From: Silene conica | Lineage: Eukaryota; Streptophyta; Magnoliopsida; Caryophyllales; Caryophyllaceae | Direction: 5' to 3' | NCBI GenBank assembly: GCA_029255685.2 | Contig: CM055320.2 | Span: 13,502,614-13,566,613, forward strand | DNA length: 64,000 nucleotides | Shown here: positions 47,615 through 59,587 of the stretch, piece by piece | Numbering within the stretch: the stretch's first letter is position 1 | Layout: every line of letters begins with the position of its first letter | The notes under the pieces: generated by a model | Database searches by the model: none | What the model was told of the DNA's origin: nothing | What the model saw: the letters and a program-made list of their open reading frames with translations, nothing else | Position numbers and translations under genes: made by a program

Positions 47615-48723
47615 CTTCAATACCTGCAAATTACAATTTTTCGAATTAAAAATCCGAAATTCCAGCACCCAAATTTGCGATTATCGAATTGAAATGGGGA
47701 AAACGGTAAAGTCACGCACAAGAACATAGGGTTTACGTAGTTGCTTCCTTGTTCTTAATTTGTGGTTAAACGAATGAAAGAACCCAGAAAGCAACAATGG
47801 ATTGAAACGAAAAAAAATCGCAAAACCCTAACGTGAAGTGAAGATTTCGAATTGAATTGAAAATGGCGATTAATGTGCATAAATCAATAGGATTAACAAA
47901 CCCTACCTCTAAATCACAGTTAATTTGAATATAAGTAAGGAGACTTACCAATAAAACCACGAATTGATTTGGGGAAAAACGCAAAAACGCAAACCCTAAC
48001 CCTAAATCGCAAATTTCAATTCAAATTGGGGGAAAGGAAGTGATGATGCGAGCAAAAAGGTATTGAAACGAAGAACAACCAAAGGATTTGCAGTAGCGGA
48101 TAAATAAAAAACGAGAAAGAGAAGGTGGAATGGAAACCGAAGAGAGAAAGGGGGTTTGTGTTTCTTAATCAAAGAGGCTGTCTATAATTATGTGTGTCGA
48201 TCGACACATTATACATATGTCGATCGACACGAAGCACGCCTTGAGCAACATTAAGAGACTTCCTGTGTCGAGAACTCCTTTTTTGTTTGTCGATCGAATT
48301 CCCTTATGTCGATCGACATAACGAACATATGTCGATCGACACAAGTGAAACCCCTCAAAATCCCTGTGACGATTAGTCATGTCGACCATCCTCCTTCTTG
48401 TTTTTTTATTGTCGATCGTCATACTTAGCCAATGTCGATCGACAATGCTAATAAGACGGAATCGTAAGCACAACTTGAGAATAGCATTCGACGACCTGCG
48501 CGGCTGGAAATTCCTCCCTGACATAGCTCAACATGACCTACACAAATCTCATAGAAGCAATAAGTTCCCTCATCCTCACTCACCGAAACGAGAACAAACT
48601 AACTAAAAAGCGTTGAAAGAAAAAAGAAAAACTTAACTAAAGCATGCAAAGTAAAAGTTTTTACAGACGGGTTGCCTCCCGTTTAGCGCTGGTTTATCAA
48701 GGTCCCGCTCGACCTTTGTTACC
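47615..48723 (-). other. Athila non-coding spacer between ORF-1 and pol
   Basis: No gene. Holds a palindrome cluster at 48190-48450, listed separately, and AT-rich DNA near ORF-1. Confidence 0.6.
48190..48450. repeat. GTCGATCGAC palindrome cluster, spacer
   Basis: Four to five exact GTCGATCGAC units (for example near 48196, 48219, 48308, 48331 and 48433) plus diverged ones (GTCGATCGAAT, GTCGATCGTCA), separated by unrelated DNA. Confidence 0.88.
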
Positions 48724-51700
48724 TCAATGATCAGAGTCGGTGACGGGTTCAAGGTGCAACACCTCAACCACTCCAATCACTTCACCTTGATATCGATAGT
48801 GCTTAACTTGATGTCTATTGGCCTTAAATTTTTCTCCTGCGGCATTCTCAACTTCCACTGCACCAAACTTAGACACATTAGTGATAGTGAAAGGACCAGA
48901 CCACTTAGATTTTAACTTACCTGGAAATAGGCGAAGCCTGGAATTGTACAGTAGCACTTTTTCACCCACTTTGAAATCACGAATGAGGATTTTCTTATCA
49001 TGCCACCTCTTTGTCTTCTCTTTGTAGACGCGTGCACTGTCATAGGCATTGAGCCTAAATTCCTCCAGTTCATCAAGCGGCAAAAGTCTTTTTTTCACCA
49101 CTCAACTTAGGATGGACCGTGGTGGCCGCCATAAGAGGAGGAATGACAAGCCTCCAAAATAGCTTTTGTTTCCCATTGTGGGATGCATCTCCTGTACAGT
49201 CCATCAGCACATTCTTTGAAAAGAAAGGGGTCATCCCAAAAATAACGCTTCACATCGTGGAGGAATCGCGTTCTCTGTTGAAAACTCAAATCCGGAGGTA
49301 GAAGATTACCTACAATAAAGTTGGCAAAGTCAGCATACCAAGGAATCTCAGAAATAGATAAAGCAAGCAAACTCTCGTCAGGAAAGAAATCATTAATAGG
49401 AAGAGTGTCTCCCTCATTTTGTAATTCCAATCGAGACAAATGGTCAGCAACAAGGTTTTCAGAACCTTTCTTGTCTCGAATCTCCAAATCAAATTCCTGA
49501 ATTAGGAGTACCCATCTCAGCAACCGCGGTTTGGCATCCTTCTTCACCAAGAGTTGTTTCAGAGCGGTATGATCGGTGAAGATAATCACTTTTGACCCCA
49601 GCAAATATGACCTGAACTTCTCTAATGCATATACCACGGCTAGCATCTCTTTCTCCGTGGTACCATACTTGACCTGCGTCTCATCCAAGGTCCTACTTGC
49701 ATAGTAGATTGCACTCAAAGCTTTTCCTTTCCTTTGGCCTAGGACTGCGCCAACCGCGTAATCACTCGCGTCACACATTATCTCAAAAGGAAGCTCCCAA
49801 TCCGGTGCTTGGATTATGGGCGCGGTGATCAAGGCTTCCTTTAACTTGTTGAAAGCAATAAGGCACTCGTCAGAGAAATCAAAAGACACGTCTTTAATCA
49901 GCAACCGTGTAAGCGGTTTAGCAATTTTAGAAAAGTCCTTGATAAACCGGCGATAAAATCCGGCATGACCAAGGAAACTTCTAACCCCCTTGACGTTAAC
50001 GGGAGGAGGTAATTGCTCTATCACCTGCACTTTTGCTTTGTCTACCTGTATACCCTTATCTGAAACTAAATGACCAAGAACGAACCCTCGTTCACCATGA
50101 AATGACATTTCTCCCAGTTCAAAACCAGGTTAACCTCAATGCATCTCTGCAAGATTTTATCAAGGTTAGATAAACAAGAAGAAAAATCAGACTCATACAC
50201 ACTGAAATCATCCATAAAGACTTCCATGATTGACTCGATATACTTGGAAAAAATTCCCATCATGCACCTTTGAAAGGTAGTTGGGGCATTACAAAGACCA
50301 AATGGCATCCTGTGATATGCATAAACACCATATGGACAAGTAAAAGTAGTCTTTTCTTGGTCATCAGGGTGAATGGAAATCTGAAAGAATCCCGAATACC
50401 CATCCAAATAACAGAAAAACTCGTGTGATGCCAATCTCTCTAACATCTGGTCAATGAAAGGGAGAGAGAAATGGTCTTTCTTAGTAGCGGTATTCAACTG
50501 CCTATAGTCAATACACATCCGCCACCCAGTTACAGTCCTAGTTGGTATTAATTCATTCTTATCATTTCTAATTACAGTAGTCCCTCCTTTCTTAGGAACG
50601 ACATGAATTGGGCTTACCCAATTAGAGTCAGAAATAGAATAGATTATACCTGCATCAAGAAGTTTCATCACTTCTTTCCTTACCACATTCTGCATATTCT
50701 GATTTAGCCGGCGTAAACCTTGCGCACGAGGTTTGTGACCTTCTTCCAAGTTGATTCGATGCATGCAGAAATCAGGACTAATACCTGTCAAGTCATCTAA
50801 ACTATATCCCATAGGTTTCTTATTTTTTTTCAAAACAACCAACAAGTCAGCGAGTTGGCCAGCATCAAGTTTAGAACTAACTATGACAGGATATAGTTCA
50901 AGATCATCAAGGAAAACATACTTGAGATGGGAAGGGAGGGGTTTGTGTTCTGGTTTTGTTACCTCTGCAGTATAAGAGGTTTCCATTATCGCATCAACCG
51001 TCTCACCTTTCTCGAGGGTGTATTGTCTTCCTTTTAATGCCCTCTTCATCATGGTATAGTCAACCTGCGCATCTTCTGCAAAATTGTCAAGAACCATTAG
51101 AACTTCTAACGGGTCCCCAATTAGGGAACCCGACCAAAAATCAAACATGGATTCATCAATAATGTCGATGGCATAGCAAGTATCTTCAATCATGGGTTTA
51201 GCTAGTGTGTTAGCTAGATTAAAGGTCACTCTATCATCCCCTACCTCAAGAGTCAAACGCCCCTGTTTGACATCAATAATGGCTCCTGCAGTGTGTAGGA
51301 AGGGTCTACCCAAAATTATTGGGATTTGGGTGTCCTCAGCCATATCAAGGACAATGAAATCGACAGGTATAAAGAATTTACCTATCCTAACAGGGACATC
51401 CTCTAAAACACCTAGAGGTCTCTTTACTGATCTGTCAGCCATTTGAAGAGTCACACTCGTGACTTTGAGACTACCCATGTTCAACTTTTCACAGACCGAA
51501 TAGGGCATAACGGAAACACTTGCCCCCAAATCACATAAAGCTTTGTCTATTACAAGGGTACCTATAGTAACAGGAATCGAAAAACTACCCGGGTCCTTCA
51601 ACTTTGGTGGAGATTTGCTTTGTAGGAGTGCACTACACTCTTCGGTAAAAGCAATAGTCTCTACCTCGTTGAAGCTTCTCTTACGAGTCAATATGTCTTT

Positions 51701-53728
51701 CATAAACTTCGCATAGGAGTGTACCTGGGTGATTAACTCAGTGAAAGGAACGGTTACCTGTAAATTCTTGACGACCTCCATGAACTTACCGAACTGTTGC
51801 TCCATTTTCGTGTTCCGTAATCGGCTGGGAAATGGAACTTGAACCACAATTGGTGTCTCTGCAGCTTTCTCCTTCCCTTTGGATATCTCAGTTGGTCGAT
51901 CGAAATCACTGATGGTCTTATTAGCAATCGGAACAGAGTTATTGGCGACGTCGATCGATTTACGAAAATATGTCTTTCCTTCGGAGGGTAGTGTCGATCG
52001 ACATGGTTTGGGCGTCGATCGACATGACTCAGGTGTCGATCGACATGGGCTTGTCGACCGACACAAAGTGCTCGAACCAGATTCTTTTGCAGAATCATCG
52101 ATCTCATCCTCAATGTTAACATCTATTTCTTCGACAACGAAATCGTCATTTTCCTTAGGCATAGGTGGTCCGTCATAAGAGAGCCCGCTTCGTAAATGAA
52201 TTGCATTGACCGAATCACGCGGCTTATCGGGTTGAGAAGGTAAGGAACCAGGTTGCCTTGTTGATTGGTTAGATGCCAACTGGGCAACTTGAGTTTCAAG
52301 CATCTTGATAGATGCTTCCTTAGCTTGATCACTTTTCATCACATGACCCATAAGGGATTGTAGCATACCCTTCAACTCTGCAATCTCACCACCATTTTGA
52401 GGAACCGGTTGTTGTGGTTGTGGTGGAAAAGATGTTGGTTTTTGGAAAGGTGGTTGTTGGAAAGATTGTTGTTGGCTGGAACGGTGAGGTGGTATGTAAG
52501 TGAATTGTTGCGGTGGTGGTAGTGGTGTGGGATTCAAAACATTCTGATTTCGCCAAGAGAAGTTAGGGTGTTCTCTTGTTCTCTCATTGTAGGTGTTAGA
52601 AAAAGGACCACTTTGTTTATAGCTTTGAAAAGCTAGAACTTGCTCTTTTTCGGACATACACTCAGCTGCGACATGTCCACCTACTCCACACCGGTCACAA
52701 GTTACTTCTTGCTGAACCATAGCATTCACAGTTTGTTGGTTTCCCGAGCCTTGACCCATCTCCAAACGGTCAAACCTAGCATTCATGGCTTGTAACTGGG
52801 CTACAAGGGCACTGTTGTCACTTCCACCAACACTCGGCCTAGCACCACCCCTAGGATTCCCGTACTCCGCAGTATGAGTTGCCATCTCTTCAATCACATT
52901 CCAGCCCTTGTCATCATCAACATTCTTTTGAAATCTCCCATTTGATGAAGCATCCAAAATAGCACGATGGTCATCGTACAACCCATTGTAAAATTGGTTG
53001 CACAAAAACCATTTCTCGAACCCGTGATGAGGAATTGATCGGATAAGTTTCTTGAAGCGGACAAATGCCTCATAAAGGGTCTCAGTAGGTAACTGCTTGA
53101 AACTAGTGATTTGCCCCCTTAGGGCATTTGTCCTCTGTGGACGGTAGTACCTTTTGTAGAAGGCTAGGGCGAGAGAATTCCAGTCAGTCACTCCCGCAGC
53201 TTCCTTGTCAAGGTCACGGTACCACTCACGAGCTCCGTCTAACAAGGAGAAGGGAAAAAGAACCTCCTTAACTTGTTCTTGCGTAACTCCAGCGGTGAGT
53301 GGTATGGTTGAGCAATAGTCGGTATATGTCTCCATATGCTTTCCTGGGTCTTCGCCGCTCACTCCCCGAAATTGATTTCGCTCCACCGGATTTATGTAAG
53401 ATGGGCGAATATCAAAGTTTCCATTAGTAGCAGTAGGGAGTTGAAATCCCTTGGGAATGGAATCGGGTGAGGGCTCGGAATGAGTACACAGTTTCGGCAT
53501 CGTAACTGGTATAGGAATATCAGTTACGAACTCTGAAGTCTCTTCTGCAAAGGTATCGAACTCGGAGGGTCCTTCTTCGTGAGAATTAGAGAATTCTTCA
53601 TAGATGGAATCAAGAGTTTGCAAATCCTCTGCTTGACGTATTTCCTTCCAGAAGTTTCGTAAAGCGCGAAAAGTCTTCTCAGGTTCGGGATCAAACGGTA
53701 TGAGTTCGGACCTGTTGGACCTGGGCAT
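48724..53728 (-). pseudogene. Athila-like Ty3/gypsy gag-pol, integrase core deleted
   Basis: Starts at ATG 53728. Gag (residues 1 to about 450) has WYRDLDKEAAGVTDWNSL and a CCHC knuckle (CDRCGVGGHVAAEC, about 52665-52705). Next come a Pro/Gln-rich linker, a CRST-repeat stretch, a protease with DLGAS in place of DTGA (about 51510-51540; common in the Athila clade) and RT with FMDD near 50210. After a frameshift at about 50100, RNase H ([28 protein letters not shown]) and the H2C2 zinc finger follow to 49107. The rest (49101-48724: EFRLNAYDSARVYKEKTKRW) is the integrase C-terminal domain; the intervening DDE core, usually near 200 residues, is missing. Needs help in trans. Confidence 0.9.
51880..52075. 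repeat. GTCGATCGAC palindrome cluster inside gag coding sequence
   Basis: Three exact GTCGATCGAC units near 51991, 52013 and 52035 and diverged ones (near 51894, 51950 and 52053). Translated on the minus strand they give repeated CRST tetrapeptides (CRSTSPCRSTPESCRST) in the linker between gag and protease. Confidence 0.9.
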
Positions 53729-53826
53729 AAACAGAAACTAAAGGAAAGGATGAGAACTGCCTCAAGGAAATTGAATCCCTTGAGACAAAAGACAAACTAA
53801 AATAAAGCAAATAAAATATCACCGTC

Positions 53827-53844
53827 TCCCCGGCAACGGCGCCA
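53827..53844 (-). other. Primer binding site (tRNA-Asp)
   Basis: The plus strand reads TCCCCGGCAACGGCGCCA, the 3' end of plant tRNA-Asp, so the minus strand is complementary to it. It lies 5 bases inside the LTR, as expected for the element's 5' end; tRNA-Asp priming is usual for this clade. Confidence 0.9.
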
Positions 53845-53849
53845 AAATT

Positions 53850-55211
53850 TGACACGGCTGTCGCAACCCTATCAAAGATAACCAACTGGCCTAACTAATG
53901 TAGCAAGGAAGTCGGGATCGTATCCACAGGGAGACAGATGTAAAATCTAAATGCTAAACTAAAGTCTGTCGAAGTAACCGAATATGAGGGTTTTGTTTGT
54001 TGTTTTGACTAAACTAAAAGTAGTGAAGGAAAGAGAGAAATGAAGAGCGTAAAATATATGAGAATAAAATAAGAGAAAGAGAAACTAGGACAGTCGGTTC
54101 ACCAATGAAAGTATAACGGTTAAGGACTAGGTTGCAGATCGGTCACTGATAAAAGTCTAAGGGGCAGTGAAAAGATCCTCTCAGATCGCTATTCGCCCTA
54201 AAGTGCTTCTAGCGGGCTCTCGCAACTTACTAGGGCACTCTAATGTTTATGACAGGTCTAACCCTCACCAGGCTCTCGATCTTAGGTCGGGGTTTACCAA
54301 ACAAATAATTAGCTACGTCGACTTAACCAATTAAAAGCAATAAAATGTCATAAATAGCAACAAAGGCAAAGACTAATAACCGATCTAGCCTAGTCAAGTA
54401 TCGTCACAATTTCATTGGATCCCCTATATCCTAGTAAAGGGAATTAGCTATTCATAACGGGATTGACAATAAGGAAAATCAAAATACATATGGAATATAA
54501 CATGTTCGCAAGAAAAACTGGAATTAAAGAAACAGAAAGATGAAGCAAGGAGAAAAGAGAAATAAGAATAAAACAACCGCGAGAAATGAATTACCAAGTA
54601 TCAAAAGTGTGGCAGAGAGAAATTCCAAAAAGCTAGATCTCCAAAGATCAGAGACAATTTTTGATTAAGTTACCAAAGTAAAAAGAAGAGTAGAACCTCG
54701 AATAACCTAATGAGTACAGTGTTTTTTATACTAAAAGCCCAACAAAAGAAAATAAAAAGAAACCTAATTAACTTAAAAACTAAAGAGCGAAAACTTTTCC
54801 GCGTATCAGGCATGTCGATCGACATGAAATTGTGTCGATCGACGCACCAAATTCCTCCAAATCTGATTCTTCCTGTGACGATGCTCTTCTGTCGATTGGC
54901 ATAGGCCTCATATGTTGATCGACATAAAACTTGTGTCGATCGACACACTATTATAGCTTCAAAGAACTGATTTCCTGTGACGACTGCTGCATGACGATCG
55001 GTATAACTTCCAGTGTCGATCGACATGCCTGACTGCGTCGATCGACATAGCATAACATGTACAACTATGCTCAAAAATACGTGGAACCTCAAAAGCCATA
55101 CAATTCACCAGTAGCGAGGATTTGGAGGGAAAAACAGCAGAAAAGGGTGTGATAACACCTGAAAATGCGCGCCACGAGAAAGGAAAAACTATGCATAAAC
55201 TGCGCGCATCA
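53850..55211 (-). repeat. Athila-like 5' LTR (copy 2)
   Basis: Plus-strand ends TGACACGG and GCGCGCATCA; 1362 bp. Adjacent on the left are the primer site and gag start, on the right the target duplication CCCGC (55212-55216). It is therefore the element's own 5' LTR. It carries five exact GTCGATCGAC palindromes and one degenerate unit (near 54916) at the place where copy 1 has its 59-base replacement. Confidence 0.93.
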
Positions 55212-55216
55212 CCCGC

Positions 55217-57162
55217 TGATTATTCTATTTTAAGAGCTTTTGGTAGTACTGCTTATTATCATATGAGTGAGGGTAAGTTAGAGCCACGAGCTAAAAATGG
55301 AGTATTTGTGGGTTATGGGGATGCATGGTGTCAAGGGATACCGTATCTGGTCTCCATCTGAGCGTAGGGTTATTTTGAGCAGGAATGTTGTCTTTAATGA
55401 AAATTTCGTGGTTAATCCTACTGTAAAGTCTATTATTTTGTCAGATAGCATTAGTGGTAGTGTTGACAAACAAGTGGAGCAGCAAGTCACCCTTGATGAA
55501 GGTAAACCACAAGAAGAAGTATAACAACCACTACAGTCTGAATCCGAGTCAGAACCATCCGGTCCTTCATTACCAGTTCAGAATCAGAATCAGCACAGTT
55601 TGTCTCGTGAGCGGTCAATCATGCATAATTTTGGGAAGCCTCCCAATAGATTTGGTTTTGAAGACATGGCGGGTTATGCATTTCAGGTAGCTGAGGAGGT
55701 GGATCCTGACTTACATGAGTCATCCACCTACAGTGAAGGAATTACATGTTCTGAATCTGCCTAATGGCTTGCTGCCATGGGAGATGAGATGGAGTCACTT
55801 CAAAAGAATCAGACTTGGGAATTATCTAAGAAGACTGAAGGTAGAAAGATTGTTACTTGTAATTGGATTTTCAAAAAAAGGAAGGAGAAACTGTTGCTGG
55901 GGGTATAAGATATAAATCTCGATTGGTAGCTCGTGGGTTCGGTTAGAAAGAGAGGGTAGACTACATCGAAAAATTCTCGCCGGTGGGCAGACATACTTCC
56001 ATTAGGGTGTTGCTAGCAATAGTTGCACATCAGGATTTTGAACTTGAACAGCTAGATGTGAAGACAACTTTTCTACATGGAGAGCTGGAAGAAGAGATAT
56101 ACATGACTCATCCAGATAGTTTCCATGTTCTAAGGAAGGAAGATCTCGTTTTTAAGCTAAAGAGGTCCTTATAGGTGCTAAAATAATCGCCGAGACAGTG
56201 GTAGAAGAGGTTTGCCAGCTACATGTTGGAGATTGGCTACAATAGAAGTATGTATGATTGCTGTGTTTACTACAACAAGCTGAAGAATTTATCTTCATTT
56301 ATCTGGTCCTATATGAAGACGATATGCTAATAGTTGTAGATAGCAAGTCTGATGTTCAGAAATTGAAGGGTCTTCTCAGTGCTGAGTTTGAGATGAAAGA
56401 TTTGGGTGGAGCAAGAAAAATTCTAGGAATGGAGATTTATAGGGATAGAAGTAAGAACAAGCTTTTCTTATCTTAGAAGGGATATATTCAGAAGGTTCTA
56501 TCCAGATTTGGTATGTCTACAACAAAGCCTATAGATACTCCTAGTGCTACAAATGCACATAAATCTGTTGCTTTCGTACCCAAGTCAGCTGAGGAAAGGT
56601 ACATGTCCCGAGTTCCGTACTCTAGTGTAGTGGGTAGCTTGATGTATCTTATGGTCTATACTAGACCTGATCTAGCACAGTCAGTCAGTGTGGTGAGTCG
56701 GTTTATGGGTGATCCAGGTAAAGAGCATTGGCAAGCCGTGAAGAGAATTTTCCGGTAACTTAAGGGTACATCTGAATGATGTTGGTCTTATTTATGGAGG
56801 TGATACAGAGTGTTTACTATCGGGGTACTCTGACTCTGATTATGTTGGAGATGTTTTCACTCTTGCTGGTTCGGTTGTCAGTTGGAAGGCTACTTTGCAG
56901 CCTACAGTAACGTTATCTACCACAGAAGCCGAGTATATGTCGTTGACCGCAGCAACTAAGGAGAGAATCTGGTTAAAGGGGTTGATCAATGATTTGAGTG
57001 TACATTAAGATCAAGCTATTGTGTACTGTGATAGTTTCGAAGCAATCTGTTTAGCTAAGGATCATCCATCATGGAAGGTCTAAACACATCGACGTTAGAT
57101 ATCATTTTCTAAGGAATGAGAAGAGGATAAGGGTGAACAAAGTGGGTACTGCTAATAATCCA
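55217..57162 (+). pseudogene. Copia RT/RNase H half, copy 2
   Basis: Same content and most of the same stops and frameshifts as 41360-43308. Small differences include a glutamine codon pair in copy 2 (near 55480) where copy 1 has a stop near 41626, so copy 2 keeps slightly longer open frames. No corresponding 5' half is next to it; the LTR precedes it directly. Confidence 0.88.
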
Positions 57163-58433
57163 GAATTTAGCCCAAGCCCGAAAAAAAGAGGGTGGAATTA
57201 GGTCGGGCTTTTAGAACCTCGACCATTTGATTAGCTCAAATATATACACAAATTTGTGTTTTAGAGTTTGATTGCACTTATGTTCGTAAAGTTTGATTCC
57301 ACTTATGTTGGTAAGAGAATTTTACTTATTTGATTCCTTCAATTCAATATACAAATAATAATAGTCTATTATATTTAATTATCAAACTTTTTATATTATT
57401 ATTGGTCGAAAGTCTTTTGCAAAGGGAATCCGGCAAACTTACACGGTAAGCCGCGCGGAGTCTTTGTAATCGTTGCTCGAAAAAACTTTATTTATTAATA
57501 TAGATAGATAGATAGATATTGATTAAGAAAACCGGGTTTAAAGTATGGTTTTATATACCGCAAAAAGTCAAATAGATAGTCTCAAATGTCACCCTTTAGT
57601 TACATAATTGAAGATTCCTTAAAACATTAAAATATTTTATCATAATTATATCTTTGTATCTTACATATAAATATCTTGTTGATTTGCCAAATCTTTTTAA
57701 ATAAAACCTTTAAGCCTTATTACAAAAAATATTAGAATAAAAAAATAAACAATTTTATATATACTCGAGTTTGGCTCAAGTTCATACGAAGGCTTATAAA
57801 CTTTATAACGAACACATTTTTTTTAAATCTCGTTAACACCCCCTAGTCACCCCCTTTAGCCTTAGATAATTGAAGATTTGAAGATCCCTTAACGGAAACA
57901 TTGAGCAAAAGTTATCGGAGATGGAGGGGTATTTTACTTTTTATACATAAATTTATAATTAGAACATAAAAAACACGTTGAAAAATGATAAAAGGCAGAG
58001 AAGTGATTGGGTTTTTGATAAGCATGTATCCAATAGTATTAAACTCTGATAATCTACGCAAATACTAAGGACCTTATGTAGTATAGAGTGGGCCAATTTA
58101 CTTCCATTTTTAAGAACACAACTCCTGCCATTTACTTCAACTTCAACTCATCATCACTTCTATCTCTCTGCATCTTATCCTCTTCATTCTTCCAGGTAAT
58201 AACAATGTTGTTTTCCTCTCCTCTTTTGTGTTCCATTGACGTTTTAGTAAAGAAACGTATTTGGAAACTTTATTGTAAAACCTGTAATCTTTAAAACAAT
58301 ATTCGAAAGTTTTATTATAAAGCTCGTAAACTACACAATCAGTTGTAGTATATCAGACCTTTGTTTTATTTGTTAGTGTAGTATTATCGGGAGTTTTTAG
58401 GAGAGTCTTGACTAAAAATAAAAAAGTATTAGC
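57163..58433. other. Flanking DNA within duplication copy 2
   Basis: Same as 43309-44579, including the (ATAG)n run and the CT-rich leader-like stretch with TTCCAGGTAATAACA near 58191-58204. Confidence 0.5.
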
Positions 58434-58614
58434 AGGTCAAATGAACCATACTAATTTTCACATATAAACTAAAGTTTCTTATAAAAAATAATTATATTAA
58501 AAACAGTGGAAATTTTGTTTAATGTGAGTCCATTTAAGCTATAAAAGATTATACAAAGTAGCTTGAAATCATTATATGCAATTGTAGCTTAAAATGGTGT
58601 AGGTTAAAAAAATA
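58434..58614. other. AT-rich flank
   Basis: True continuation of the flanking DNA beyond the duplicated block. Nothing recognised. Confidence 0.4.
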
Positions 58615-58888
58615 CTTCCTCCATTTATATTCAAACTACACTTATTCTATTTTAATTCATTCATATCCAAACTACACATTTCCTAATAAAGCCAACAAAA
58701 TTACTAAAGTATCCTTATGAATATCAATTATTTACCCAAAATGCCATCAAATGACCAACCATTACTCCACCACAAACAATAAAAAAAATAACATACACAC
58801 TTCCCATTGTACTTTCAATCATATATTTAACAAATTCTTAAAATTTGTGCATAAACCATAACTACAATTTGGATTTGAATGGAGGAAG
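58615..58888. mobile_element. Stowaway-like MITE, second family member
   Basis: CTTCCTCCATTTATATTCAA at the left and the complement CTTCCTCCATTCAAATCCAA at the right, flanked by TA (58613-58614 and 58889-58890). The interior matches the copy at 20299-20580. Next to it (58905-58953) a stretch with CTTGCTATAAGGTGGTCTTAG resembles a decayed Tourist end like the one at 20605-20620. Confidence 0.85.
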
Positions 58889-59210
58889 TATGATATGACA
58901 ACTCGAGCTAATGGTGTATTAGGTCACCATTGTACTTGCTATAAGGTGGTCTTAGCTGAATCTGAACAATAAATAAATAATAAATATTACTTACTTACTT
59001 CATCCCAATCAATTCTATACATTTCACTTAATGGGCATTATTCATAAGTTGAGTGAATCTTCGATACAACTTCTAATATATAACATAAAAAATTGTCATG
59101 TGAAATCTTGTTTAAATTATCTTACCGAGTAATGTGATTATAAAAAGGTAATATAACAGAGTTATAAGACTTTGAAGAATTACGGATAATAATCTTAACC
59201 TAATCCCAAT

Positions 59211-59587
59211 CTAGGTAGCACGGACACTTCTCTTAATTAGCCCTGTCGTGTTCGACACCGTGTCCGACACTCGGACACCCGATACTCGTTGGACACATGT
59301 CTAAACATATTATAGCTTATACGAGTAATAAAATTTTAAAAAAAATGATTAAAAAATGAATTTGGGTGGAAAAATGAGAATTAGTCACAATAAAGGTCGA
59401 ATTGCACCTTTATTTGTTTAGAGTTAGCTTCAAATGCATGTTAAAAGTAAAATTATACGTTATTTATAACAATAAAATATATATTTTATTATATTTAAAT
59501 ATCGTGTTCCGTGTCCTAAATTTCATGGGATGACGTGTCCCGTGTCCGTGTCGTGTCCATATCCGTGTCTAATTTGGTGCTACCTAG
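59211..59587. mobile_element. hAT-like MITE with perfect 8-bp TSD
   Basis: Ends CTAGGTAGCAC and GTGCTACCTAG are exact inverted repeats of 11 bp, flanked by ATCCCAAT on both sides (59203-59210 and 59588-59595). The subterminal regions hold repeated GTGTCC/GGACAC motifs. An 8-bp duplication is typical of hAT. No coding capacity. Confidence 0.88.

Larger units (their letters stand above)
53850..58433. repeat. Large direct duplication, copy 2
   Basis: Partner of 39937-44579, same orientation. After the LTRs the lengths agree to within a few bases (3225 and 3222). It ends at GTATTAGC, then continues into other flanking DNA. Confidence 0.95.

Noticed and set aside
53827..53844. tRNA-Asp gene
   Set aside because: Only the 3' 18 bases of tRNA-Asp are present, directly inside an LTR: it is a primer binding site.
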